Below, piece after piece: positions 17,151-25,632 of a stretch of DNA of 64,000 bases. This DNA is from Jeotgalibacillus aurantiacus (GTDB taxonomy: Bacteria > Bacillota > Bacilli > Bacillales > Jeotgalibacillaceae), in the NCBI RefSeq assembly GCF_020595125.1, contig NZ_JACNMS010000002.1:744001-808000 (forward strand), read 5' to 3'. Position 1 is the first letter of the stretch, and each line of letters begins with the position of its first letter. The position numbers and the translations under genes were made by a program. The notes under the pieces are model-generated. The model made no database searches and was not told the origin of the DNA. It saw nothing but the letters and a program-made list of their open reading frames with translations.

Positions 17151-18259
17151 TTCAACAATACTTCCGGTGAATAAGGTGATAAATCCAGCACCGTTTCCTC
17201 TCCAGCTGCAAGTCTTGCCAGCTCCGCCCCTAGAAATGGACCGGATGTCAAGCCTGATGCACCAAGTCCATTCGCAAATAATAAATTTGTTATCCCGGGA
17301 AATTCTCCGATCACCGGTAAAAATCCCGGTGTAAAAGGCCGATAGCCAACTCTGCCTTCTACAAATTCAGCCCTGTCAAGAGCTGGAGCAATAGCAGTTG
17401 CTTTATCAAATACTTCACGGATGCCCGAAACTGTTAAGCGATCATCCATCGGCACATCATTCTCATGAGTAGCGCCCGCAACCAGCCTGCCCCCTTCAAA
17501 CGCCAAAAGATACTGATCTCCCGGTGGAATCACAACGGGCCAATCATCTGTCTCATCTTCGATCTGCAAATGAAGAATTTGTGCTTTTTGATAAGTTACA
17601 TCAATATCAATATTTTCCTCAGCAAACAGTTCTTTTGCCCATGCTCCCGCTGCAACAATTACACAATCAGCCTGAAAAAACTCACCTGAAACCGTTACAC
17701 CTTTCACACTTCCCTCCTCTATTGCAAGGTCAGCGTGATCATAAATGATGTTTGCTCCTAATTTAGCAGCTGCTGACAGGAGAGAATCTCTTAGCTTCGC
17801 CCCATCCACTCTTGCCGCACCTTCAACGAAAAGACCTTCAAATTCACGATTTAAGTATGGAAAATACTTCTGCACTTCTGCTTTACCGATTGGCATCAGT
17901 TGTCCGATCTCAGGAGCATTTTCTCTTTTCTCAATAGCGCGATTTAGCATTTTATCTCTTTTTACCGAATCTGCATGCAGGCAGACCGCTCCTGTTTGTC
18001 TAAAACCATGATCCTCTTCACCTGCTTTATTCAGCCTGGGAATCAGTTCACGATAATAAGCCGCTCCTTCCTTGACCATCGCATACCACGCTTTATTCCT
18101 TCTTTGCGAAAGCCACGGACAAATAATGCCTGCAGCAGCCCCGGTAGCCTGTCCTTTATCTTTTCGGTCAACCACCGTAACTTTAAAACCTTTTTCAGAC
18201 AAATGATAAGCTGTAGAGGCCCCTAAAATGCCTCCACCAATCACAACCATTCTCTTCAT
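17147..18259 (-). CDS. FAD-dependent amine oxidoreductase (DAO family)
   Basis: This 370-residue flavoenzyme of the D-amino-acid-oxidase/glycine-oxidase fold (DadA/ThiO/YurR-like) oxidises an amine, probably an amino acid or a modified one. The dinucleotide-binding GGGILGASTAYHLSEKG (8-24) lies at the N-terminus with VVDR at the end of strand 2. Later come CVIVAAGAW and the C-terminal FAD contact NGLGASGLTSGPFLGAELARL. No signal peptide is present, so it is cytosolic. The start has CGGAGG. It is a single gene, and the substrate cannot be told from neighbours. Confidence 0.88.
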   Translation of the reverse strand: MKRMVVIGGGILGASTAYHLSEKGFKVTVVDRKDKGQATGAAAGIICPWLSQRRNKAWYAMVKEGAAYYRELIPRLNKAGEEDHGFRQTGAVCLHADSVKRDKMLNRAIEKRENAPEIGQLMPIGKAEVQKYFPYLNREFEGLFVEGAARVDGAKLRDSLLSAAAKLGANIIYDHADLAIEEGSVKGVTVSGEFFQADCVIVAAGAWAKELFAEENIDIDVTYQKAQILHLQIEDETDDWPVVIPPGDQYLLAFEGGRLVAGATHENDVPMDDRLTVSGIREVFDKATAIAPALDRAEFVEGRVGYRPFTPGFLPVIGEFPGITNLLFANGLGASGLTSGPFLGAELARLAAGEETVLDLSPYSPEVLLK

Positions 18260-18282
18260 TTATGACAACCTCCGATAAAAAT

Positions 18283-18317
18283 AAAAAAACGCTCATTCCA
18301 CAGACAGAAGAGCGTTC
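18283..18317 (-). terminator. Terminator downstream of tRNA-Val
   Basis: On the minus strand AACGCTC pairs with GAGCGTT, followed by TTTTTTAT, just after the tRNA gene. Confidence 0.85.
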
Positions 18318-18324
18318 ATCTTAA

Positions 18325-18397
18325 TGATTCCGACTGGTCTCGAACCAGCGACCTCCACCCTGTCAAGGTGGCGCTCTCCCAACTGAGCTACGGAATC
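18325..18397 (-). tRNA. tRNA-Val (anticodon GAC)
   Basis: On the minus strand a complete cloverleaf can be drawn. The acceptor is GATTCCG/CGGAATC with discriminator A. The D arm is GCTC-AGTTGGGA-GAGC. The anticodon arm is CCACC-TTGACAG-GGTGG, giving anticodon GAC. The T arm is CTGGT-TCGAGAC-ACCAG-like. CCA is not encoded. The anticodon reads GUC and GUU valine codons. Confidence 0.96.
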
Positions 18398-18498
18398 ATA
18401 ATATGTAATATTAATCGACAATATTTATAATATCGCCAACATCCCATAATGTCAACGAAAAGTATAATGCCAAGAATATTTTCCCACACACTCATTTC

Positions 18499-18528
18499 TT
18501 GAATAAAGAACAAACGTTCGTATATAAT
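18499..18528 (+). promoter_or_regulatory. Sigma-A promoter with embedded LexA (SOS) box
   Basis: TTGAAT (18499-18504) and TATAAT (18523-18528) are 18 nt apart. Between them AGAACAAACGTTCG (18507-18520) matches the Gram-positive LexA core GAAC-N4-GTTC. A repressor bound here would cover the spacer. The gene at 18549 starts 21 nt after the -10 box. Confidence 0.7.
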
Positions 18529-18548
18529 GAACTTAAGGAGGGATTATA

Positions 18549-18776
18549 ATGCAAAATCAATTAAAAAAATGGATGGCTGATGAGACACCTGTTGAAATGA
18601 TTTATCTCGACCGGACAGGAACATTCACAAGACGTAAAATTGTCATTTATACTGTCGCTGCAAACTCCATACGGGCATACTGCTTCACCAGAAAATCCAT
18701 CCGCACCTTTCAAATCGACTGCATCCTATCAGCCGCTCCCGCCAAACGAAAAAACCCATACCTGATCAGTTCATAA
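18549..18776 (+). CDS. Small WYL-like protein under a LexA box
   Basis: This 75-residue protein resembles an isolated WYL-type fold: MIYLDRTGTFTRRKI, then VAANSIRAYCFTRKSIRTF and a closing ID.IL strand, the pattern seen in the C-terminal sensor domain of WYL regulators. WYL domains bind nucleic acids or nucleotides in DNA-damage and defence regulators. There is no helix-turn-helix. The start has a perfect AAGGAGG 6 nt upstream. The promoter carries a LexA box, so induction by DNA damage is predicted. Real gene status is likely; function is unknown. Confidence 0.7.
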   Translation: MQNQLKKWMADETPVEMIYLDRTGTFTRRKIVIYTVAANSIRAYCFTRKSIRTFQIDCILSAAPAKRKNPYLISS

Positions 18777-18822
18777 TTAAACCTGTACTATCCAAATTGC
18801 TTTTAATATGACTTTACTCTGA

Positions 18823-18903
18823 GGTCCTGATTCATCCTCAAACTCCTATGTCTGAAAAGCCGAGGTGAAACCAGCCACGGTAAGCGAAGGGTGAGTCCTG
18901 ACC
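18823..18903 (+). repeat. Decayed copy of the palindromic element
   Basis: The outer arms GGTCCTGATTCATCC and GGGTGAGTCCTGACC still partly pair, and the core words ACTCCTATG, CGAGGTGAAACC, AGCCACGGTAAGCGAAGG remain in order. The inner hairpin is deleted. It sits between the WYL-like gene and the TRAP terminator. Confidence 0.6.
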
Positions 18904-18937
18904 GAATTAAAGTTACCCGTTCTACCCCACACAATAT

Positions 18938-18965
18938 AAAAAGCCGGGACAACACCGTCCCGGCT
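18938..18965 (-). terminator. Terminator of the TRAP operon
   Basis: GCCGGGAC and GTCCCGGC form a perfect stem; on the minus strand the tail is TTTTTATA. Confidence 0.9.
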
Positions 18966-18983
18966 TCGCTCAAGATCATATCA

Positions 18984-20969
18984 TCAGGCACTCGCCGTCT
19001 GAAGCTTATCCTTATCTTTCCGCTTCCAGACAAACTGGAGCACCAATAAACCAACAAACAACGCGGCACCAAGAATATCCGTAATTCCTTCAGGATACAC
19101 AAGCATAATACCCGCAGCCAGCGCAAGAATACGCTCAATTGGGTGTACCGGTCTGTACCAGTACCCAATCACAGCCGCTCCAATAGCAGTCATACCCGCC
19201 AGTGCTGTTACAACTGAAATTGAGATCTCAAATACATTTGTGTCAATCAATAGTAGCTGAGGAGACAGAACAAACATATACGGGATAATAAATGCCCCTA
19301 TGGCAAGCTTGGCGGCATTGACCCCGGTTCGTATCGGTTCTCCTCCAGACACCCCTGAGGCCGCAAAAGCAGCAAGTGCTACAGGAGGCGTAATATCAGC
19401 CACAATTCCGAAGTAAAATACAAACAGGTGAGCTGCAAGCGGCGGTACATCAAGAAGAATCAGTGCCGGGGCAGCAATCGTTGCTGTAATGACATAGTTG
19501 GCAGTAGTAGGTGAACCCATTCCAAGAATGATCGCTGCAAACATGGTAAAGAATAACGTCAATAGCAGAATTCCGCCGGACAGTTCCACAATCCCATTTG
19601 CAAGCTTTAATCCCAGACCTGTTCGTGTTACCACTCCTACAATAATACCCGCACATGCAGTCGCAACTGCTACGGATAGTGCGGTTCTTGCCCCGTCAGC
19701 CAATCCATCAAAGAACTTTCTGATGTTGATTCGAGTATCTTTACGAATCATACTGACAAGGATCGTAATGACAATTGAATATAGTGCCGCTCGGATAATC
19801 GAGTTACCGTCAAGCAGCAGGAAGATAACCGCAAAAATTGGTGTTAACAGATAAATTTTCTTAAGTACAACAGACTTCTTTGGAATCTCACTGTCCGGAA
19901 GTCCGGTTAGACCGATTCTTTTTGCTTCAAAGTGAGTAATAATCCAGATGCCTGCAAAATATAACACTGCAGGAATCGCTGCTGCTTTAGCAATTTCCCA
20001 ATACGTCACGCCTCCGATGAATTCGACCATCAGGAAGGCCGCTGCTCCCATGATTGGGGGCATGAGCTGACCACCTGTTGATGCAGCTGCCTCAACTCCA
20101 CCGGCAAACTCTTTACGATATCCGAGACGTTTCATCATCGGAATCGTAAAAGACCCAGAAGTAACAACGTTTGCTACAGAACTTCCGCTGATTGTCCCCT
20201 GCATGGCACTTGAGAAGATCGCAACCTTCGCAGGGCCTCCAACGGCTTTTCCTGCAAATGCAACAGCCAGATCGTTAAAATACTGACCGATCCCTGTTTT
20301 AACGAGGAACGCTCCAAACAGCAGAAACAGGAAGATAAATGTTGCGGATACGTATAACGGTGTTCCGAAAATACCTTCGGATGATATAAATAGGGTATTC
20401 ACAATTGATTCCAGATCCTGACCGCGGTGACGAAGAAAGCCTGGCATATAAGGTCCAAAATACGCATATCCAATAAATGACATAGCGATAATCATAATTG
20501 GTAATCCTACTGCACGTCTAGTGGCTTCAAGCACCAGCAGAATAGCGATCAGACCAGTCCAGAAGTCCATCGGAGATATGGACCCAATCGTATTAACGAT
20601 TCGATCTTCATTTAATGGATAATAAGCTCCTACCCAAATTGATACAAGGGCAAGCACTCCATCATACCATGCCAGTTTATTGTGACCGATCTTCTTTTTG
20701 GATGCGGGAAACAAAAGGAATACCAATGATAACGCAAAACCTAAATGAATAGATAACAAGGTTTGACGCGGAATAGATTGAGTAATTGACGCATATATCT
20801 GAAAGACTGAAAAAGCAATTAGGCCAATAAAAACAACCCAGTTCAAAATCCCTTTATATTGTTTCGTCCTGGCATCCGGGTCATATTTAGCCAGTAAATC
20901 TTTTTGATCCTGTTCACTGAACTGTTCATTATTTTTATTTTCCAGTTCAGGGTTCTTATGATCTGACAT
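18984..20969 (-). CDS. TRAP transporter fused DctQM permease (TAXI type)
   Basis: This 661-residue membrane protein is the fused small and large permease subunits of a tripartite ATP-independent periplasmic-type transporter, which imports carboxylates or similar solutes using the sodium gradient. The first about 200 residues hold the DctQ-like four helices. The rest is the DctM-like part with motifs SGSSVANVVTSGSFTIPMMK, ASTGGQLMPPIMGAAAFLM and LGMGSPTTANYVI. The polar C-terminal tail is short. It overlaps the upstream DUF1850 gene by 14 nt. Start ATG 20969 follows AGAGGAGTGA. Confidence 0.94.
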   Translation of the reverse strand: MSDHKNPELENKNNEQFSEQDQKDLLAKYDPDARTKQYKGILNWVVFIGLIAFSVFQIYASITQSIPRQTLLSIHLGFALSLVFLLFPASKKKIGHNKLAWYDGVLALVSIWVGAYYPLNEDRIVNTIGSISPMDFWTGLIAILLVLEATRRAVGLPIMIIAMSFIGYAYFGPYMPGFLRHRGQDLESIVNTLFISSEGIFGTPLYVSATFIFLFLLFGAFLVKTGIGQYFNDLAVAFAGKAVGGPAKVAIFSSAMQGTISGSSVANVVTSGSFTIPMMKRLGYRKEFAGGVEAAASTGGQLMPPIMGAAAFLMVEFIGGVTYWEIAKAAAIPAVLYFAGIWIITHFEAKRIGLTGLPDSEIPKKSVVLKKIYLLTPIFAVIFLLLDGNSIIRAALYSIVITILVSMIRKDTRINIRKFFDGLADGARTALSVAVATACAGIIVGVVTRTGLGLKLANGIVELSGGILLLTLFFTMFAAIILGMGSPTTANYVITATIAAPALILLDVPPLAAHLFVFYFGIVADITPPVALAAFAASGVSGGEPIRTGVNAAKLAIGAFIIPYMFVLSPQLLLIDTNVFEISISVVTALAGMTAIGAAVIGYWYRPVHPIERILALAAGIMLVYPEGITDILGAALFVGLLVLQFVWKRKDKDKLQTASA

Positions 20970-21483
20970 TCATCTTCACTCCTCTCAACACTTCCCATAA
21001 TGTAAAATCTTCCACTGAAATAGAAATCGCAGTCCCCGGTTCTATATAATCATCCAGAGCGTGTGCATCCTGATTATATCTGAATACATGACTGACCACG
21101 ACCTGGCTTGTATACAAATTAATTTCAGGAAATAGCCTGTTCATATTTTCAATTCTGTATTTCCCGTCTTCCTGTACAAAGGTTTCTCCTTCAAATAAGG
21201 AATTGGATGGCATTCCGATCGCTGTATCTTCATATTCCAGCGCAGTTTGCCTGATCTGGTTATCTTCTGTCATTTCATAATAATCAATGACAGGAGACCG
21301 GTGAATAGAATGAGTGTATTCCAGCTGAAAAGCAGCATTTTCATTTACGGGGATATAAGCCAACAATTCGTTTGTCCGCTGATGATGAAAAGCAATAACG
21401 TGTTGAAAAGGCAGAAAAAACACTGCCAGGATGATGCCGGAAATGATTATCATTAAAGCCCATTTTATGTTTTTGGTTTTCAT
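20956..21483 (-). CDS. DUF1850 protein of TAXI-TRAP operons
   Basis: This 175-residue protein has one N-terminal membrane segment (about 10-30, WALMIIISGIILAVFFLPF) and an outside domain with LEYTHSIHRSPVIDYY and the central EDTAIGMPSNS block typical of DUF1850. Genes of this family sit next to TAXI-type TRAP transporters and presumably help solute delivery or assembly, though no activity is known. It is between the binding-protein gene and the permease gene in the same direction. Confidence 0.85.
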   Translation of the reverse strand: MKTKNIKWALMIIISGIILAVFFLPFQHVIAFHHQRTNELLAYIPVNENAAFQLEYTHSIHRSPVIDYYEMTEDNQIRQTALEYEDTAIGMPSNSLFEGETFVQEDGKYRIENMNRLFPEINLYTSQVVVSHVFRYNQDAHALDDYIEPGTAISISVEDFTLWEVLRGVKMNVRS

Positions 21484-21507
21484 CTTCAGTACAACTCCAT
21501 AAGAATG

Positions 21508-21537
21508 GGCAAACAGGTCCCCTCGGACCTGTTTGCC
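21508..21537. promoter_or_regulatory. Intercistronic 13-bp perfect hairpin
   Basis: GGCAAACAGGTCC and GGACCTGTTTGCC pair perfectly around a 4-nt loop in the 71-nt gap between the binding-protein gene and the DUF1850 gene. No T run follows on the transcribed (minus) strand, so it more likely protects the 3' end of the upstream message or partly ends transcription. Confidence 0.7.
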
Positions 21538-21554
21538 ATTTTAAAGCTTATTGA

Positions 21555-22523
21555 TTACTGTTCGTCAAAGTAGCGCTGGGCACCAGGATGAACATCAATG
21601 CCGATTCCTTCAAGGGCTGTATCAGCTGTAATAAATTCACCTTTAGGGTGAGTGATTGAATCTGTATTTTCGAAAATCGCTTTTGTAATATCATACACGA
21701 CATCTTCCGAAAGCTCTGAAGATACAGCAAGCATTGCCTGAACGGCTACTGTTGGGACCGCTTCTTCAAGTCCGTAAGTTCCTGAAGCTACCTCATCTAC
21801 AGAGTAGTATGGATACTCTTCCATTAATGCTTCAGCCATATCAGCTGCGACAGGAACGATGACAACATCAACCTGTGCTGCAAGACCCTCAACGGCACCT
21901 GTTGGCGTACCACCTGTAATAAATGCCGCATCAATGGACCCATCCTGAATACCTGTTGTAGAATCATCAAATGAGAGATTCTGTACGTCCATATCCTCAA
22001 ATGACATGCCGTGTACTTCTAGAATCTGCTCTGCATTCAGACGCGTTCCTGAACCTGATTCACCAACTGAAACTGTTTTGCCTGCTAAATCTTCAACAGA
22101 CTCAATTCCTGAATCAGCCGTCGTTACGATTTGAATGGTTTCAGGGTATAGCGTTGCAAGTCCCTGGATCGTTTCAATCGGGCCGTCAAACATTTGTGTT
22201 CCTTCGACAGCGTATGAAGCAATATCCGTTTGCACGAATGCGATTTCCGCTTCTCCGTCATTGATAAGGGCCATGTTCTCTGCAGATGCATTAGATGTAA
22301 TGGCTGTTGTATCGATACCGGTTTCATCTTCGATTAGCGAAGCAAATGTTCCTCCAAGTGGATAATACGTTCCACCTGTACCACCAGTTGCGACATTAAG
22401 GAATTCCGGCTGATCAGATCCTCCTTCGTCACCGCCACTGCTTTCTTCACCGCCGCACGCAGCAAGAATCATAGACGCAGCAAGAATAGGCGCAACTGTA
22501 CCAAAAATCTTTTTCTTGTTCAT
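21555..22523 (-). CDS. TAXI-family TRAP solute-binding lipoprotein
   Basis: This 322-residue extracellular solute receptor captures ligand for the TRAP permease encoded downstream. The signal peptide ends in a lipobox, LAAC, with C23 lipidated, followed by a GGEESSGGDEGG linker. The family's N-terminal block NVATGGTGGTYYPLGG and the later VSVGESGSGT are clear. As the first gene of the operon, with a hairpin after it, it is likely made in excess over the permease. Ligands of TAXI receptors are often dicarboxylates or glutamate; here unknown. Confidence 0.94.
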   Translation of the reverse strand: MNKKKIFGTVAPILAASMILAACGGEESSGGDEGGSDQPEFLNVATGGTGGTYYPLGGTFASLIEDETGIDTTAITSNASAENMALINDGEAEIAFVQTDIASYAVEGTQMFDGPIETIQGLATLYPETIQIVTTADSGIESVEDLAGKTVSVGESGSGTRLNAEQILEVHGMSFEDMDVQNLSFDDSTTGIQDGSIDAAFITGGTPTGAVEGLAAQVDVVIVPVAADMAEALMEEYPYYSVDEVASGTYGLEEAVPTVAVQAMLAVSSELSEDVVYDITKAIFENTDSITHPKGEFITADTALEGIGIDVHPGAQRYFDEQ

Positions 22524-22620
22524 ATTGTTTCCCCCTCTTATAAATTTACAAAACTACGTATACCATTTTATCATGCAATGTTACATTTATGTCAAATATC
22601 ATGCCACAGGAACAAAAATA

Positions 22621-22670
22621 CAAATGCGTTTAAACCTTGATATGATAAGGGTTAAACGCATTCATTTTTT
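22621..22670. terminator. Bidirectional terminator between yutG and the TRAP operon
   Basis: AATGCGTTTAAACC pairs with GGGTTAAACGCATT around an AT-rich loop. A T run follows on the plus strand and GTATTTTTG on the minus strand, where it would end yutG. Confidence 0.75.
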
Positions 22671-22742
22671 TCGTATTATATCCTTATTTTATATTTCATT
22701 TACAATACACTCTGCACAATTTTGCATAGATTTTGCATGAAA

Positions 22743-23288
22743 TCATTCGTCTTCAATAATTCTTCTTTCATTTTCAGGGAGATTTTCTTCTATATCTCTT
22801 AATTTGTGTGCAAGTCTGGAGGAAGCATTAGCGGCAATCGCAGCGACCATATCGTCAAGAAAAGTGTGGACGCCTCCGCCTCTTTTGGTATCAAGCTTTT
22901 GAATGATGCCGATCTTATTTTTATCCAGATGGCCGAACGTTGTCACAGCTATACTGCCATATCCAAGTGATGCCCCTAAGGCTATCGTCTCATCTACACC
23001 AAAAAGACCTTCGTCTGATTCCACAATTGATTGCAGAGGTTCAGTAAGCTTCTTTTGTTCTGCAAGACGGTCAAGCTCAACAGCCACGAGAATGGCATGC
23101 TGCATCTCTCTTTTCAGCAATACTTTTTCTACACTGTCTATACACTCATCCATTTTAAGCTTCCCGTTATAGGGTGACTGCATTTCAAACACAATATCAG
23201 CAATGTCCTCAATGCTGACACCTCTTTCGATCAGCGATTCATGAGCGGCTTTAGTTACTTCATGTGAATGAACTCGATTTTGATTCAT
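22743..23288 (-). CDS. yutG: Phosphatidylglycerophosphatase A-like protein (YutG)
   Basis: This 181-residue soluble-looking protein belongs to the Gram-positive PgpA/YutG group, thought to remove phosphate from phosphatidylglycerophosphate in phosphatidylglycerol synthesis. Visible are DETIALGASLGYGSIAVTTFGHLDKN and the metal-site-like HTFLDDMVAAIAANASSRLAHKL, with paired aspartates. The N-terminal half is helical. It has no operon partner; the terminator lies just below it. Assignment to the family is good, the enzyme activity inferred. Confidence 0.82.
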   Translation of the reverse strand: MNQNRVHSHEVTKAAHESLIERGVSIEDIADIVFEMQSPYNGKLKMDECIDSVEKVLLKREMQHAILVAVELDRLAEQKKLTEPLQSIVESDEGLFGVDETIALGASLGYGSIAVTTFGHLDKNKIGIIQKLDTKRGGGVHTFLDDMVAAIAANASSRLAHKLRDIEENLPENERRIIEDE

Positions 23289-23403
23289 TAATGATTACCC
23301 CTTTTCTGTATATATCGGATTAAAAAGCGTCCTCTCTAGCATGATATGATACAATCTATGTGTAAACGCTTCAAATTTTTTTGTCGAAACAGGAGGACTC
23401 GTT

Positions 23404-24138
23404 ATGGCGAATACAGGCACAGTGAATGAACATACAATCTACAGTGAGGCCTTGCAGGAAGAGATCTCATTTCTTGTCTATCTGCCCTCAAATTACTCCC
23501 CTCTGTATAAGTATACCGTTGTAGTGGCTCAGGATGGTAAAGATTATTTTCAGCTTGGCAGGGTTCCCCGTCTTCTGGACCGCCTGCAGGCTGAAGAAAA
23601 AATAGAAAACATGATCTTTATTGGAGTGCCTTATCAGAATGTTAAGGACCGTTATGAAAAATATCATCCGGAAGGTACTCAGCATGAAGCATACATCCGG
23701 TTTCTTGCAAGAGAGCTGACTCCATATATTGATGAGCATTTCCCTACGTATCAGATGGGACTCGGCAGAGCCTTAATAGGAGATTCGCTGGCCGGAACAG
23801 TGTCATTTATGACAGCCTTAAAATATCCGAATACATTTGGCAGGGTCATTATGCAATCACCTCTTGTGAACAATCAGGTTCTGGAAGCCGCTTCAGACTT
23901 TAAAGATAAACATCTGATTAATTTCTACCATATTATCGGCAAACAGGAAACTTCCGTTAAAACAACGAGGGGTTCTGAAGAAGACTTTCTGACACCTAAT
24001 AGAAAGCTTCACGAGCTGATGAGTGAAAAAGGATGTACTGTATTTTATGATGAATTTGATGGAGGACACACCTGGAAGTACTGGCAACCGGATCTTGAGA
24101 GGGTAATGGAAGTCATGTTCAGGAAAACGAACTATTAA
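23404..24138 (+). CDS. yjcH: Esterase-like alpha/beta hydrolase (YjcH)
   Basis: This 244-residue member of the enterochelin-esterase-like hydrolases is the homologue of B. subtilis YjcH by sequence and by its yjcG-yjcF neighbours. The nucleophile elbow is G-D-S-L-A-G (ALIGDSLAGTVSF), an acid follows in the second half, and the histidine is in DGGHTWKYWQPDLERV. No signal peptide is seen, so it acts in the cytosol. The substrate is unknown. The start follows AGGAGG at 7 nt. Confidence 0.86.
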   Translation: MANTGTVNEHTIYSEALQEEISFLVYLPSNYSPLYKYTVVVAQDGKDYFQLGRVPRLLDRLQAEEKIENMIFIGVPYQNVKDRYEKYHPEGTQHEAYIRFLARELTPYIDEHFPTYQMGLGRALIGDSLAGTVSFMTALKYPNTFGRVIMQSPLVNNQVLEAASDFKDKHLINFYHIIGKQETSVKTTRGSEEDFLTPNRKLHELMSEKGCTVFYDEFDGGHTWKYWQPDLERVMEVMFRKTNY

Positions 24139-24256
24139 ACGCAGATTAACCGGAGAATGATGGCGTTTATGATTCTGGTGATTAAACAGCGTAAGTGCTG
24201 ATTTTTTTGCTATAATAATACTGATGATGACAGATCTGACTAAGGAGGCTGAAAAA

Positions 24257-24775
24257 ATGAAATTTGGAATTGCTGTATTCCCTTCAAAAAAATTACAGGA
24301 CCTTGCTAATTCTTATAGAAAGCGTTACGATCCGCATTACTCGCTTATTCCGCCTCACCTGACCTTGAAAAACCCATTCGAGGCATCCGAGGAAGAAATT
24401 AATGAAATAGCACAAAAGCTTTCCGAAACAGCTAAGAAAACACGTCCTTTTACACTTAGAGCCTATAAAATCAGTTCCTTCCAACCCGTTAATAACGTAA
24501 TTTATTTTAAAGTGGATGCTACACCGGAACTTTTACAGCTTCATGAGGAGCTCCATACTGAAGATCTTGGCGGAAAGCCTGAATATGCTTTTGTTCCGCA
24601 TATTACCATTGCACAAAAGCTTTCTAATGACGAACACTCTGATGTATACGGCTCTCTCCGGATGGCTGGTGTGGATCACGAAGAAACAGTGGACCGTTTT
24701 CATTTGTTATACCAGCTTGAAAATGGATCCTGGACCGTATATGAAACTTACCGTCTTGGTGGTGCTGAAGTCTGA
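24257..24775 (+). CDS. yjcG: 2H phosphoesterase / RNA ligase-like protein (YjcG)
   Basis: This 172-residue protein of the 2H phosphoesterase superfamily has both catalytic H-x-T motifs, HLTLKNPF and HITIAQKL. Members hydrolyse or ligate 2',3'-cyclic or 2'-5' phosphodiesters; B. subtilis YjcG itself has no firm role. The start at 24257 has a perfect AAGGAGG at the right distance; an upstream in-frame ATG at 24224 has none. Its stop codon shares one base with the yjcF start, so the two are translationally coupled. Confidence 0.9.
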   Translation: MKFGIAVFPSKKLQDLANSYRKRYDPHYSLIPPHLTLKNPFEASEEEINEIAQKLSETAKKTRPFTLRAYKISSFQPVNNVIYFKVDATPELLQLHEELHTEDLGGKPEYAFVPHITIAQKLSNDEHSDVYGSLRMAGVDHEETVDRFHLLYQLENGSWTVYETYRLGGAEV

Positions 24776-25197
24776 TGATTGTAAAGGTAGCCGAAACAGA
24801 ACAGGAAAAACAGCATGCGTTTGCTGTCAGAAAAAAAGTATTTGTTGAAGAGCAGCAGGTTCCGGAGGAAGAAGAAATCGATCAATTCGATCAAACTGCC
24901 ACACATTTTGTCCTGTATGATGAAAACCTTCCTGCTGGAGCAGGAAGGTTCCGGGTAAAGGATGGGAAAGGAAAAATCGAGCGTGTCTGCATTTTATCTG
25001 AATACCGGGGAAAGAATGCCGGTGTAATCGTGATGAATGCTATGGAACTCTATGCAAGAGAACGAACCGTGCTGTCCCTTATTCTTAATGCTCAGACTCA
25101 TGCTGTAGGATTTTATGAGAAGCTTGGCTATTCAGTTACTTCCGAAGAGTTTCTGGATGCGGGAATCCCTCATGTTTCAATGGAGAAAAGTCTTTGA
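24775..25197 (+). CDS. yjcF: GNAT acetyltransferase (YjcF)
   Basis: This 140-residue N-acetyltransferase of the GNAT fold uses acetyl-CoA. The pyrophosphate-loop region reads VCILSEYRGKNAGVIVM and the last part LNAQTHAVGFYEKLGYSV is the classic C-terminal GNAT motif. The early segment FAVRKKVFVEEQQVPEEEEID is characteristic of the YjcF/ElaA-like group. It overlaps yjcG by one base and is followed by a terminator. The acceptor substrate is unknown. Confidence 0.9.
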   Translation: MIVKVAETEQEKQHAFAVRKKVFVEEQQVPEEEEIDQFDQTATHFVLYDENLPAGAGRFRVKDGKGKIERVCILSEYRGKNAGVIVMNAMELYARERTVLSLILNAQTHAVGFYEKLGYSVTSEEFLDAGIPHVSMEKSL

Positions 25198-25214
25198 TAG
25201 TTTCATACAGCTTG

Positions 25215-25244
25215 AAAGCCCTTTGCAGATACGCAAAGGGCTTT
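25215..25244 (+). terminator. Terminator after yjcF
   Basis: AAAGCCCTTTGC pairs with CGCAAAGGGCTTTT around a 5-nt loop. Confidence 0.9.
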
Positions 25245-25249
25245 TCTTA

Positions 25250-25537
25250 TTAGATGGATTCATTGAAGTGTTGGCCTTTTCCAGTGTATTTCGGAATTAA
25301 GTGAGGTGGAATCGGTGCGGAATGATATAGTGGCAGTTCTTTTCTTCTGGTCATTTCTTCTGACTGTTCTGATCTGTTCATTTGTCTTTCGAGCTGGTCT
25401 TCAAAATCCCTGTTCGCTCTTCTGTAGGGCTGTACTCTGTATACAGGCGTTAACTGGTATGGATCGTAATCCTTCATGTTGACCCTTTCAGCATACTGCT
25501 GATACTGATAATTGTTAACCGGTGCGATATAACCCAT
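25250..25537 (-). CDS. Hypothetical Tyr/Gln/Arg-rich protein near spore genes
   Basis: This 95-residue protein is not recognised. It is polar and rich in Y, Q, R and P: an N-terminal MGYIAPVNNYQYQQYAERV, a central YDPYQLTPVYRVQPYRRANR and a tail with PPHLIPKYTGKG. It has no signal peptide or membrane segment. Such composition is common among small spore-coat or crust-associated proteins, and spoVIF lies 95 nt upstream, but a spore role is only inferred. The start at 25537 follows CAGGGGGTGA; a 17-residue upstream extension has no ribosome site. Confidence 0.7.
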   Translation of the reverse strand: MGYIAPVNNYQYQQYAERVNMKDYDPYQLTPVYRVQPYRRANRDFEDQLERQMNRSEQSEEMTRRKELPLYHSAPIPPHLIPKYTGKGQHFNESI

Positions 25538-25632
25538 TCTTCTCACCCCCTGTTTAGTAATAATATTACCGTTAAAAATATCCTTCAAACTTGATAATAC
25601 ATATTACGGGAGTAAAGGTTTTTTTCTGTGGG

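Noticed and set aside
19498-19854. Plus-strand 118-codon frame antisense to the TRAP permease
   Set aside because: Shadow of a membrane protein gene with no ribosome site or family resemblance. The same holds for frames at 31560-31907 and 56510-56857.
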